Part shown: positions 1-6,922 of the stretch, one piece after another | Layout of the letters: each line of letters starts with the position of its first letter | How positions within the stretch are numbered: position 1 is the first letter of the stretch | Assembly: GCA_029063085.1 (NCBI GenBank) | Contig: JAIDOW010000062.1 | Location: 1-39,009 of the forward strand | Direction: 5' to 3' | Length of the DNA: 39,009 bases | Source: Lachnospiraceae bacterium | Lineage (GTDB): Bacteria; Bacillota; Clostridia; Lachnospirales; Lachnospiraceae | Made by a program: the position numbers and the translations under genes | The notes under the pieces: model-generated | What the model saw: only the letters and a program-made list of their open reading frames with translations | What the model was told of the DNA's origin: nothing | The model's database searches: none

Positions 1-12
1 CCCATGTGGCAA

Positions 13-251
13 ATTTAGTCCTTATCTGCTCACTAAATAAACATTTGCAATCTTGTAAAATGACAAACCTCCCCTCTTTAGCCACACAATCCACTCCAAG
101 CAGCTTACTTGAATGTACTGTGCAAAAATAGAAATATTTGGTTTCAACAGCGCTGCCTTATTCCAAAATCTCATTTACGAGTAATTAAAATAAGGACTAA
201 ATCAGTCGCAACCCCTTGATTTTATTGGGTTTCTTCTAACTTGTCCTTATT
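13..251. repeat. palindromic repeat cluster ending at a gene break
   Basis: Three copies of a TAAGGAC/GTCCTTA-type motif lie here: 13-25 (inverted), 189-205 and 236-251 (inverted). The last two pair into a long stem: AATAAGGAC plus AAGTTAG against CTGATTT plus GTCCTTATT, with one bulged base. A smaller AACCCC/GGGTT stem is nested in the loop (206-235). The right arm begins exactly at the stop codon of the truncated flavodoxin gene. A related 66-bp palindrome with the same core, GGACYAAATYAG, lies at 15325-15390 behind another flavodoxin gene. The rest of 1-235 shows no convincing gene. Pairing and copies are read directly; calling it a dispersed repeat family is inference. Confidence 0.6.
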
Positions 252-754
252 ATATCAGATGCACCGATAAAAAAGGTATCGTATTGATCCAGATTCTCAA
301 TATAACTGGTAAGCTCCGGCCGGGCATCATCATCCTGCTCTTTGGCCGCATAATCAATTAACTCCCTGCCATCTGCGGGATATACCACCGAGGTCTGGAT
401 AGAAAATAAATCTCCTCCTGTTTCATTCTGAATCATATCTGCCAAAGCACGAACACGCCCTACTGCTGTACCCTTTACTGTGGAATAGCTCGCTGAAGAT
501 ACTGCATCTACACCGCTGTTTTCGGCAGCCGTAAAATAAACGATGAGAATTTTACTGTCAGTTCCATTCCCTCCATCTCTATCCTCTTCTACTGAAGTAA
601 TATTCCCTTCCGGATTTTGTGCGGACTGTCCATTTTCCGATGTTGTCTGACTCTGTGAATCAGAAACGGATGCCCCGTCTTTCTGTCCGTTTCCACAAGC
701 AGCAAGAGAAAATATCAATGCTGTGGACAATACCAATACAAACAATCGTTTCAT
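236..754 (-). pseudogene. flavodoxin lipoprotein, C-terminally truncated
   Basis: The 172-residue product has a lipoprotein signal (lipobox ending LAAC, Cys20), a low-complexity Ser/Gln/Glu linker to about residue 66, then the first half of a Flavodoxin_4-type domain (ILIVYFT at 69-75). The insertion carrying DAVSSAS (83-89) is present. The reading frame ends in ASDIIRTS directly after FFIG, where intact relatives in this window continue with YPxWW and about 80 more residues. The phosphate-loop GNT of relatives is also replaced (VGRVRALA). The break coincides with one arm of a palindromic repeat, so insertion or repeat-mediated deletion probably removed the 3' half. It sits 10 bp behind an aldo/keto reductase gene, in the same operon, with a good GGGGTGAT ribosome site. 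A folded FMN-binding protein is unlikely. Confidence 0.8.
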
Positions 755-764
755 CTAATCACCC

Positions 765-1607
765 CTATCGATGCAGACTGGTAAGCATTTCTACCGTCTC
801 CGGATCGTAATGAGAGAAAAACAGGCTTTCCCTCTCGTCCAACGTCTGAATAATCGCCATATCCTCGTCGCTCAAAACAAAATTAAATACATCAATATTC
901 TGCATCATACGCTCTTTATGCGTGGATTTTGGAATCACCACCACATCACTCTGGATCAGGAAGCGAAGAGCAATCTGTGCAACACTTTTTTCATACTTTT
1001 CTCCTATTCCTGCTAATACCGGATTGGTAAAAAAGTCTTTACGTCCTTCAGCAAACGGTCCCCAGGATTCATGCTGCACACCATATTTGACCATATAATT
1101 ATGTGCCTGCTTCTGCTGCTGAAATACATGAGTTTCCACCTGATTCACTGCCGGCTTTACCTCCACAAAATTGCATAGGTCAATCAACCGGTCAGGATAA
1201 AAATTGGACACTCCGATGGCGCGAATCCATCCTTCCTTATAGGCCTCCTCCATGGCCCGGTAAGTTCCGTAATAATCATTAAACGGCTGATGTATCAATA
1301 CAAGGTCAATATATTCCATCTGAAGTTTGCGTAAAGATTCCCGAAGGGATGTTTTTGCATTTTCATAACCACCATTACTAATCCATACCTTTGTTGTAAC
1401 AAACAATTCTTCACGGGGAACTCCACATTTGCGGATTGCATTTCCTACCTCTTCCTCATTTCCGTAGGACTGTGCTGTATCAATGGCACGATAACCGACA
1501 CTGATTGCATCAAGCACACAACGCTCACATTCTTCACCCTTTACCTGATATACACCATATCCCAGTAACGGCATTTTAATTCCATTATTTAAGGTTACAT
1601 ACTCCAT
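765..1607 (-). CDS. aldo/keto reductase
   Basis: The 280-residue cytosolic NAD(P)H-dependent oxidoreductase is predicted to reduce aldehydes or ketones; the substrate is unknown. It is a full-length TIM barrel of the AKR superfamily, close to the AKR5 2,5-diketo-gluconate reductase type. The catalytic tetrad is visible as Asp43 (AIDTAQSYGN), Tyr48, Lys73 (TTKVW) and His106 (LIHQP), and the cofactor-side IPKSTHKERM segment is at 225-234. The ATG at 1607 is chosen over an in-frame ATG 39 bp upstream because TGGAGGAATT lies just before it. It is the first gene of unit A, followed by the truncated flavodoxin gene. A LysR-type box at 1725-1744 and a -10 at 1676-1681 precede it. It resembles the product of 10370-11215, so the two are probably paralogs from the same module. 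Confidence 0.93.
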   Translation of the reverse strand: MEYVTLNNGIKMPLLGYGVYQVKGEECERCVLDAISVGYRAIDTAQSYGNEEEVGNAIRKCGVPREELFVTTKVWISNGGYENAKTSLRESLRKLQMEYIDLVLIHQPFNDYYGTYRAMEEAYKEGWIRAIGVSNFYPDRLIDLCNFVEVKPAVNQVETHVFQQQKQAHNYMVKYGVQHESWGPFAEGRKDFFTNPVLAGIGEKYEKSVAQIALRFLIQSDVVVIPKSTHKERMMQNIDVFNFVLSDEDMAIIQTLDERESLFFSHYDPETVEMLTSLHR

Positions 1608-1675
1608 AACAATTCCTCCAATCCTTTTATGACTTATTATCTTCAAGCTCTCTATTATTACTTGATTATGTTTAA

Positions 1676-1681
1676 ATTATA
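1676..1681 (-). promoter_or_regulatory. -10 element of unit A promoter
   Basis: TATAAT reads on the minus strand about 70 bp before the aldo/keto reductase start. No good -35 sits 17 bp upstream (TTCTGC-like at best), as expected for an activator-dependent promoter. The LysR-type box at 1725-1744 lies 43 bp further upstream, centred near -65 from the expected transcription start. Confidence 0.6.
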
Positions 1682-1724
1682 CACTATGTTGCTTCCCCGG
1701 CAGAAGTTTCTAATTGTTTTTCAG

Positions 1725-1744
1725 TTTATACCCAAACGTTATAA
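1725..1744 (-). promoter_or_regulatory. putative LysR operator box A
   Basis: The plus strand reads TTTATACCCAAACGTTATAA, an imperfect palindrome nearly identical to the boxes at 14626-14645 and 18534-18553. Similarity to the second box extends on the promoter side through an AACAATT and a GGGGAA patch. Box-to--10 spacing is 43 bp here and in box B (44 counted edge to edge), and one less in box C. The regulator is inferred to be the LysR protein at 18567-19466. Confidence 0.6.
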
Positions 1745-1752
1745 GTTATATT

Positions 1753-1784
1753 TAAAAAAAAGAGAGACATTTTTGCCTCTCTTC
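1753..1784 (-). terminator. intrinsic terminator behind EFR1 gene
   Basis: On the minus strand AAGAGAG pairs with CTCTCTT across a 10-base loop and is followed by eight or more T residues. It lies about 60 bp beyond the stop of the ferredoxin-flavodoxin gene and insulates it from the unit A promoter region. Confidence 0.85.
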
Positions 1785-1841
1785 TAAAATCATTCGTCCT
1801 ATCCTTCCATTTCATTACCCTTCATTTATACCGTACTACTA

Positions 1842-2609
1842 TTAAATAAACAACTCATTTTCCTTTCTCTCGGAACACGCTTTTTTGATTGCTAATGCCG
1901 CAACAGATACTAATGCACCATTTACCTTACGTGCTGATTCCGGGCATATGGCAACACAGCGCATACAGGAAATACACTTTTTACTGTCTGCTGTTTTCAG
2001 GTTTTCCATGCTGATTGCCTGTGCCGGACAATGGGCAGCACACAACCCGCAATTTGTACATTTTCCGTCTGCTTTGGGCACCAGTCCTGCCCCTCCCGCT
2101 TTTTTATATGGGCGGTTTCCTGGTATCTCCGGTAAAGACATGGAAGCATCTTGTCTACTGATTTTTTCAAATATCTTCTTTCCAAAACGGGATAACATGT
2201 CCTTATCCGTCTGGTCCGGCCTGCCTGTTGCATACTGATGCATGATGGAATGCTCCGCTACGGCAGAAACAGCTGCAACCACACGAAAATCACATTGCTC
2301 CGCAATATCCCTTAATTCGATAAGCGTATCTTCATACGCCCGGTTACCATATACACAGACAATGACACATTGTGCCTGATTACCAGAAATTTTTGCAAGT
2401 CTTTGTGCTGCAAGTGCTGGAACTCGCCCGCCATAAGAAGGAATCGCAATTAAAGCAATATCATCTTTTTCCAGATGAAGATTAGAATAATCCAAAGAAG
2501 CATTTGCTAAATCCATTTTAGTTACGGATTCTGCCCACCCTTCCACAATGATATCTGCAACCTTCTGGGTACCACCTGTTGGACTAAAGACAATTTGTAC
2601 GATTTTCAT
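1842..2609 (-). CDS. EFR1 family ferredoxin-flavodoxin fusion
   Basis: The 255-residue cytosolic electron-transfer protein matches EFR1-type architecture. An N-terminal flavodoxin-like domain opens with KIVQIVFSPTGGTQKVA (phosphate loop SPTGGT, residues 9-14). A C-terminal domain carries two [4Fe-4S] cluster motifs: CTNCGLCAAHC (Cys184, 187, 190, 194) and CISCMRCVAIC (Cys212, 215, 218, 222). It should shuttle electrons between a two-cluster ferredoxin and an FMN-type centre; the partner is unknown. It is monocistronic: a TTGACA-17-TATAAT promoter overlaps that of the divergent Rrf2 gene, and a strong terminator follows. TTACAC/GTGTAA palindromes covering the promoter suggest Rrf2 control. No anomalies seen. 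Confidence 0.93.
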   Translation of the reverse strand: MKIVQIVFSPTGGTQKVADIIVEGWAESVTKMDLANASLDYSNLHLEKDDIALIAIPSYGGRVPALAAQRLAKISGNQAQCVIVCVYGNRAYEDTLIELRDIAEQCDFRVVAAVSAVAEHSIMHQYATGRPDQTDKDMLSRFGKKIFEKISRQDASMSLPEIPGNRPYKKAGGAGLVPKADGKCTNCGLCAAHCPAQAISMENLKTADSKKCISCMRCVAICPESARKVNGALVSVAALAIKKACSERKENELFI

Positions 2610-2648
2610 ATCCGACCTCCTGTAACTTTTAGATTTACACCAAGAAAA

Positions 2649-2708
2649 ATTATAACAGTGTACAGGTGTAATGTCAATATTTACACGTCAGCCCTCATAT
2701 GATAAAAT
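2649..2708. promoter_or_regulatory. overlapping divergent promoters EFR1/Rrf2
   Basis: The minus-strand promoter for EFR1 has TTGACA (2672-2677), a 17-bp spacer and TATAAT (2649-2654). The plus-strand promoter for the Rrf2 gene has TTTACA (2680-2685), a 17-bp spacer and TAAAAT (2703-2708). The two -35 boxes are 2 bp apart. A GTGTAA-N9-TTACAC palindrome (2666-2686) covers both -35 boxes, TGTACA (2659-2664) lies in the EFR1 spacer, and TTTACAC (2634-2640) lies downstream of the EFR1 start. One bound dimer could shut off both genes. Confidence 0.75.
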
Positions 2709-2744
2709 GCACTAAGCACTTGCACGTGAGAAAGGAGTAAGACT

Positions 2745-3182
2745 ATGCACATCAGTACAAAATGTTCTGTCGCAATCCACTGTCTGATTTTCATACATGA
2801 ATACGGCGATCAAAAGAAAGTTACCAGTGAATTGTTATCATTGTCTACCGGCAGCAATCCGGTTACCATTCGGAATATTCTCAGTGCATTAAAAAAAGAA
2901 GGGATATTATCTGTAAAATTCGGAACCGGCGGTGCATCCATCAACTGCCCATTAAATGAAATAACCTTATACCGCATTTATAAAACAATAGAACCGGATT
3001 TCCTTTCCAAGCTGATAGGACTTCATCCCATGCCGTCCCCCCTTTGTCCGGTAGGAAAAAATATTCATGCTGTTTTGGATTCATCTTACCAAAAAGTCAG
3101 AGAAGATTTACATGAGCAATTGCAGAAAATTACCATAGAAGATTTTATTAATGACTATCATGACTCACAGAAAAAGCCATAA
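2745..3182 (+). CDS. Rrf2 family transcriptional regulator
   Basis: The 145-residue winged-helix DNA-binding protein shows the Rrf2 hallmarks: N-terminal KCSVAIHCLIFI helix, SNPVTIRNILSALKKEGIL recognition region (about 37-56), a wing with GTGGASI (60-66), and a C-terminal dimerisation helix. Cysteines are at 7, 13, 68 and 101, but the clustered triple-Cys [Fe-S] motif of IscR/NsrR is absent, so it is closer to the YwnA/CymR-like group. It is divergent from the EFR1 gene with overlapping promoters, so it most likely represses itself and EFR1 and responds to a redox, thiol or disulphide signal (inferred). Start ATG has AAAGGAG 7 bp upstream. Two TGTACA palindromes (3196-3213) lie just behind the stop. 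Confidence 0.9.
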   Translation: MHISTKCSVAIHCLIFIHEYGDQKKVTSELLSLSTGSNPVTIRNILSALKKEGILSVKFGTGGASINCPLNEITLYRIYKTIEPDFLSKLIGLHPMPSPLCPVGKNIHAVLDSSYQKVREDLHEQLQKITIEDFINDYHDSQKKP

Positions 3183-3218
3183 AAATTTTTCGAACTGTAC
3201 ACACCTATGTACATGACA

Positions 3219-3548
3219 TTACATTCTGTTTTCTTCTCCCCACAGGCATAGCAGATCCAGAACCTTCATCAATGATTTTCCTCTTTCCGACAGCGAATAT
3301 TCTACCTTCGGTGGTATTTGGGGATACTCTTTTCTTACAATTAATTGGTCAGATTCCAGTTCCTTTAAATTATGACTAAGTGTTTTATCAGTAATATTGC
3401 CCAAATATCTCTTCATCTCATTAAACCTTACCGGTTCAAACTCCATCAGACAATATAAAATAACCATCTTGTGCTTGCCGCTAATCAACGACATTGTATA
3501 GCTAAAGCCGGTATTTTCAAAGTTTGAATTTTCTATAAAGTTTTCCAT
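3219..3548 (-). CDS. HxlR family transcriptional regulator
   Basis: The 109-residue single-domain winged-helix protein is typical in length and motif for HxlR: KHKMVILYCLMEFEPVRFNE, then KRYLGNITDKTLSHNLKEL (recognition helix about 47-65), then KVEYSLSERGKSL. Members often sense electrophiles, quinones or oxidants. The N-terminal Cys of YodB/HypR is missing, but Cys33 and Cys101 are present. It is divergent from a flavin reductase gene 140 bp away, with an AAGTAC-N15-GTACTT inverted repeat between them, so autoregulation plus control of the reductase is likely. The ligand is unknown. Confidence 0.9.
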   Translation of the reverse strand: MENFIENSNFENTGFSYTMSLISGKHKMVILYCLMEFEPVRFNEMKRYLGNITDKTLSHNLKELESDQLIVRKEYPQIPPKVEYSLSERGKSLMKVLDLLCLWGEENRM

Positions 3549-3582
3549 ATATTATCTTCATTCCTTCCACTTTCTTTTAAGA

Positions 3583-3635
3583 AAGTACCTATCTTGTTTG
3601 ACAGTACTTGCTTCATTTCCAACACCTGCTATAAT
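3583..3635 (+). promoter_or_regulatory. flavin reductase promoter and HxlR-type operator
   Basis: AAGTAC (3583-3588) and GTACTT (3604-3609) form an inverted repeat with a 15-bp gap. The right arm overlaps a TTGCTT -35 (3608-3613) that lies 16 bp before TATAAT (3630-3635). A perfect TTGACA at 3598-3603 is too far from this -10 to be its -35. HxlR binding here would block the reductase promoter. Confidence 0.55.
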
Positions 3636-3688
3636 TATAGTAGGATGCTATAAAAAGTCAATCCAAATTATAAATGGAGGTTATTTTT

Positions 3689-4261
3689 ATGAAAAAAGAT
3701 TTAGGGGTAAAACCGTATCTGTTTCCTATGCCCGTACTCATGATTGCCACTTACGGAGATAATGATGTTGTTGATGTAATGAATATGGCATGGGGCGGCA
3801 TCTGTGCCGAAAACATGGTCTCTCTCAATATCGGAGAAGATCATAAAACATCTGAAAATATCAAAAAGCGTGGAGCATTTACACTCAGTATTGCTGACAT
3901 TCCGCATATTGAGGCTGCTGATTTCTTCGGTATTGCGACTGGAAATAAAATGCCTGACAAATTTGAGCGAACTGGTCTGACCGCAGTAAAAAGTGAAAAA
4001 GTGGATGCGCCTATCGTTGAAGAATTTCCTCTTACGCTTGAATGTAAGGTGATTGAAGACAAAATGGAAGTTTACGGACATCATGTAATCGGTGAAATCG
4101 TAGGGATTCTTGCCGACGAAGCTGTCCTTGATGAAAAAGGCCGGGTGGAGCCAGCTAAGTTAAATGCCTTTGTTTTTGACCAGTTTCAGAATGGTTATTA
4201 TGCCATCGGTGAAAAAGTCGGTCAGGCCTGGAGCACAGGCGTCCCACTAATGAAAAAGTAA
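3689..4261 (+). CDS. flavin reductase family protein (split-barrel FMN-binding)
   Basis: The 190-residue protein belongs to the flavin-reductase-like (DIM6/NTAB) FMN-binding split-barrel family: PMPVLMIATYG (10-20), NMAWGGICAEN, a basic KTSENIKKRGAFTLSI stretch near the phosphate site, and a C-terminal VFDQFQNGYYAIG. These cytosolic proteins bind FMN and usually reduce flavin or act as small NAD(P)H-dependent reductases. The ATG at 3689 is preferred over an in-frame ATG 15 bp upstream because TGGAGG (3675-3680) overlaps that codon and is correctly spaced for 3689. It is divergent from HxlR and followed by a very strong terminator (4375-4424), so it is probably monocistronic. Confidence 0.9.
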   Translation: MKKDLGVKPYLFPMPVLMIATYGDNDVVDVMNMAWGGICAENMVSLNIGEDHKTSENIKKRGAFTLSIADIPHIEAADFFGIATGNKMPDKFERTGLTAVKSEKVDAPIVEEFPLTLECKVIEDKMEVYGHHVIGEIVGILADEAVLDEKGRVEPAKLNAFVFDQFQNGYYAIGEKVGQAWSTGVPLMKK

Positions 4262-4374
4262 TCGAAAACGGCAGACACCTTGCTTTGTCTCATTTATACA
4301 ATCGACTTTTTATCAACAAAAAAATATTATAGAATTGCTCACTCCGAGGGCATACGATTCACAGGAAATTGTAC

Positions 4375-4424
4375 ACCGGATAAGGCAACAGGCTGAAATG
4401 CCTGTTTACCTATCCGGTTTTTTT
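4375..4424 (+). terminator. strong intrinsic terminator of flavin reductase gene
   Basis: ACCGGATA (4375-4382) pairs with TATCCGGT (4411-4418), and an inner CAACAGGC/GCCTGTTT stem caps it; seven T residues follow on the plus strand. The T tract overlaps the stop codon (4423-4425) of the convergent FMN-reductase gene. On the minus strand the stem is not followed by T residues, so it may slow but not cleanly end unit B. Confidence 0.9.
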
Positions 4425-4872
4425 AAATTTGGGCTGCAAGCTTTGCCGCTTCCTGCCTTGTCGTTGCCATTCCTTTATATTCCATTCCATACAAAGATGC
4501 ATATCTTCCCATGGTATAATCTCCTGCTGCCATCTGCTCTTTTGTAGGTGCTGCTCCTTGAAACAGAAAATAAAGCTTTTTACCACCAAGCATCGCATCA
4601 GAAACCATTCCATAAGAACGATCCAACAAATTTCTCACTGCACCGCTCATGCTATGCCAATATAATGGAGAACCCACAACTATACTGTCTGCCTGCTTCA
4701 TTTCTTCCAGTATCTCCTCAAACTGATCATCCGGAAAATTCTGTCCATAAGAATACAACTTATAATCTGTAAGATGCAGTGTCTTATACTCCTTTTCCTT
4801 TAACAATTCCTTTGCCAATGCCACTGTGTTGCCGTCCTTATTCGGACTTCCGTTAATAAATAAAATACTCAT
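4423..4872 (-). CDS. NAD(P)H-dependent FMN reductase / flavodoxin-fold oxidoreductase
   Basis: The 149-residue flavodoxin-fold protein opens with SILFINGSPNKDGNTVALA, the phosphate-binding GSPxxxGNT loop of NADPH-dependent FMN reductases. It continues with GSPLYWHSMSGAVRNLLDRS, the isoalloxazine-contact segment of this family. It is cytosolic, with no signal peptide. Likely role: two-electron reduction of quinones, nitro compounds or flavin with NAD(P)H. It is short for the family (usually 170-200). ATG at 4872 is taken; the TTG 15 bp upstream lies inside the GGAGG site. It is the last gene of unit B, 20 bp after the membrane flavodoxin gene. Confidence 0.87.
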   Translation of the reverse strand: MSILFINGSPNKDGNTVALAKELLKEKEYKTLHLTDYKLYSYGQNFPDDQFEEILEEMKQADSIVVGSPLYWHSMSGAVRNLLDRSYGMVSDAMLGGKKLYFLFQGAAPTKEQMAAGDYTMGRYASLYGMEYKGMATTRQEAAKLAAQI

Positions 4873-4892
4873 ACTTTTTTCCTCCAATCTCT

Positions 4893-5669
4893 TTATAATA
4901 TAAGCAAGCGCACAATGCTAAATGCACATAATGCCACACCTGAAAGCTGTATAACACTCCCCATCTTAACGATAGCATTCTTATTTCCTGTCGTTTTCAT
5001 AAAATCACCACCAATGATCAAAAACAGACCGATCAGCAGGAATATTGGAATCCATGCGAATAGCCGGGTGCTTCCCCCCGAAATTGGTATTCCGAAACTT
5101 ACCTTTGCATCAGGTACTGTTTCTTTGATGTCATTGACACTGCCGCCCAGGAAACTCCCTTTATGTGTCGCGATCGGCAATATATCCTTTCCCGAAAAAT
5201 CATACTGCTCCAGAAAACTGAAAACCGGCGCCGGAACTGTTCCCCACCACACCGGATAGACCAATATAACTCTGTCATACTGCTCCATATTCTCTACCTC
5301 AGCCGCAAGATCCGGTCTTGCATTTTCACTTAACTCAGAACTCGCCCTGCTCACGGTTTCTTCATAATCCTGAGGATATTTATCTGTTGACTCTATGGCA
5401 AATAAATCCCCACCGGAAATCCGCCAGAGCAATTTTGCGATTTTTTCACTATTTCCTTCTAATTCACCATTCAGCTTTCTGGTTAGCGAAGCAGAAGTAA
5501 CTGCATCTACCTCTTCGTTAAAATTAGTATTACCCACCCGGGTAAAGTAGGCGACCAGTGTTTTTCCTCCACTTCTTAAATAAACAGTAAGGGCAATTCC
5601 TGCAAGGAAGAATACTGCCAGACAGACTATTACCGTTATAAGATGTTTCTTTCCCTGTTTCATGGTCAT
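4893..5669 (-). CDS. membrane-anchored flavodoxin with flavinylation-like insert
   Basis: The 258-residue protein has an N-terminal transmembrane helix (9-31), an extracytoplasmic Flavodoxin_4-type domain (KTLVAYFTRVG from 36, YPVWWGTVPAPV at 138-149, ATHKGSFLGG) and two C-terminal hydrophobic helices (about 203-222 and 236-257). Between the first beta strand and the GNSEK loop it has an insertion containing DAVTSAS (55-61), at the same place as the 236-754 and 12989-14548 products. That motif fits D-x-x-[ST]-[GS]-A-[ST], the ApbE flavinylation pattern; this is a resemblance, not proof. ATG at 5669 follows AAAGGGG; TTG 5690 and ATG 5684 are alternatives. It is in unit B between an iron-type dehydrogenase homolog (103 bp gap) and the FMN-reductase gene. 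It may pass electrons at the membrane surface. Confidence 0.85.
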   Translation of the reverse strand: MTMKQGKKHLITVIVCLAVFFLAGIALTVYLRSGGKTLVAYFTRVGNTNFNEEVDAVTSASLTRKLNGELEGNSEKIAKLLWRISGGDLFAIESTDKYPQDYEETVSRASSELSENARPDLAAEVENMEQYDRVILVYPVWWGTVPAPVFSFLEQYDFSGKDILPIATHKGSFLGGSVNDIKETVPDAKVSFGIPISGGSTRLFAWIPIFLLIGLFLIIGGDFMKTTGNKNAIVKMGSVIQLSGVALCAFSIVRLLIL

Positions 5670-5772
5670 TTCATCCCCTTTCATCCTCAATCTCTTCTAC
5701 TGTTTTTCCAAAACCATCGCAATCCATTATAAGTGTATTACACCTCTGACTCCTTACCGTCAACACACCCGC

Positions 5773-6903
5773 CTATGCATAACACTTTGCAATCATTTCA
5801 TACATCTCATCCTGTGTAAACTCACCAAAATCCTCCGGATTCAAAGCGCCTGCAATATACTCTTTTGTCGGACAGCTTCCATAGGCGGACAATGATACCG
5901 GAATTTCTCCCTCTTCCATTAATTTTTTCAGCCTTGCACATCCTTCATCCACAATGGATTCATCATCCAATGCAGTTGAAATGCCAAAAACCTCCGTAAA
6001 AAGAGTACAGATATCTGACATATGATATTTGGATATTCCTTTCAGCCAGCTAAGATATGCAATGACAAGTGCCTCCCGGTAAGAGACCTGATGGGCAACC
6101 CGTGGAATGTAGCCCACTGAAAATAATGTCCATGGATAAAACTGGTCTACACCGGAGCGGAAAACACCCATGGTATTCACACAGGATGCCCACATAATAT
6201 TTTCCCGGGCTCGTTGGTCTTCTGGATTTTTCAACAATCTGTCTAAGCTATCCAAAAGAACCTGCAAAACTGTTTTTGCAAATCCCTTTGCAATATCATT
6301 CTGATGATTTCCAATATACCATGCACTGGTCTGTATAAAGCAAACCAATGCAGAATATGTCGTGCTCTTCTTATCCAGAGAACTTGTTGCAGACGGATCC
6401 ATCAGGCAGTAATCCGGCCATGCACCAAATAATTCTGCACCTCCGCCTTTATATTCCATAATATCGCAGACACCATTTGCCTCTGATCCGGTAGATGGAT
6501 ACGTAGGAATAATGACATTAAACAGATGACAGTTATCTGAAACCTTCTTTCCCTCAATATAATCTTCCAGATTTTCATGCACTGCACCAAAAGCAATGGC
6601 TTTTCCGGTATCCATGGCACTTGCACCGCCAATTTCCACAATGGCATCAATCTTCTCCTTTTTTACAAGCGCAATCCCATCAAGAATTCCCTGATACTCT
6701 GCCCCTGTCTGTCCGCCATAATCTACATATGGAATGCCATGCTCTTTCAAAAGAGTGGTTATCCGGTCATAAACACCATTTTCTTTGATAGAGCCCTCTC
6801 CGTACACCAGCATAACCTTATGTCCTTCACAAAGTTCCGGAATCTGATCAAAAGCATCCGTACCGAAATGAAACCTGATTGGATTGTAATATTGGAATTT
6901 CAT
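5773..6903 (-). CDS. iron-type alcohol dehydrogenase homolog lacking metal ligands
   Basis: The 376-residue protein has group III (iron-containing) alcohol dehydrogenase length and fold. The NAD-binding half is kept: VMLVYGEGSIKENGVYD (30-46), EIGGASAMDTGKAIA (90-104) in place of GGGSVxDxxK, and PTYPSTGSEAN (133-143). In the metal-binding half, three of the four ligands seen in the product of 9163-10323 are replaced. Asp194 and His198 of that paralog correspond to Ser184 and Cys188 here (TYSALVCF), His267 corresponds to Pro257 (FYPWTLF), and only His271 (VAHQ) remains. It may be metal-independent, structural or regulatory. The start has a clean GAGGTGAGG site. It lies in unit B, 19 bp after the SDR gene. 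The alignment was made by eye. Confidence 0.85.
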   Translation of the reverse strand: MKFQYYNPIRFHFGTDAFDQIPELCEGHKVMLVYGEGSIKENGVYDRITTLLKEHGIPYVDYGGQTGAEYQGILDGIALVKKEKIDAIVEIGGASAMDTGKAIAFGAVHENLEDYIEGKKVSDNCHLFNVIIPTYPSTGSEANGVCDIMEYKGGGAELFGAWPDYCLMDPSATSSLDKKSTTYSALVCFIQTSAWYIGNHQNDIAKGFAKTVLQVLLDSLDRLLKNPEDQRARENIMWASCVNTMGVFRSGVDQFYPWTLFSVGYIPRVAHQVSYREALVIAYLSWLKGISKYHMSDICTLFTEVFGISTALDDESIVDEGCARLKKLMEEGEIPVSLSAYGSCPTKEYIAGALNPEDFGEFTQDEMYEMIAKCYA

Positions 6904-6922
6904 AACCTCACCTCTATCTTTC

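Noticed and set aside
22-174. 51-codon minus-strand frame starting MRFWNKAALLKPN
   Set aside because: No ribosome site, no recognised motif, and it lies within the repeat-bounded stretch; chance frame is likely.
206-235. AACCCC...GGGTT segment as a possible integrase attachment site
   Set aside because: No second copy, integrase or tRNA gene seen; it is better explained as the nested stem in the palindrome loop.
1885-2238. Plus-strand 117-residue frame across the EFR1 gene
   Set aside because: Lies entirely antisense to a well-supported gene with two Fe-S motifs; no ribosome site.
3598-3603. TTGACA as -35 of the flavin reductase promoter
   Set aside because: 26 bp from the TATAAT, too far; TTGCTT at 16 bp fits better.
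4423-4613. Extra minus-strand frame MEWFLMRCLVVKSF overlapping the FMN reductase gene
   Set aside because: Shifted-frame shadow of the FMN reductase; no ribosome site and no family features.
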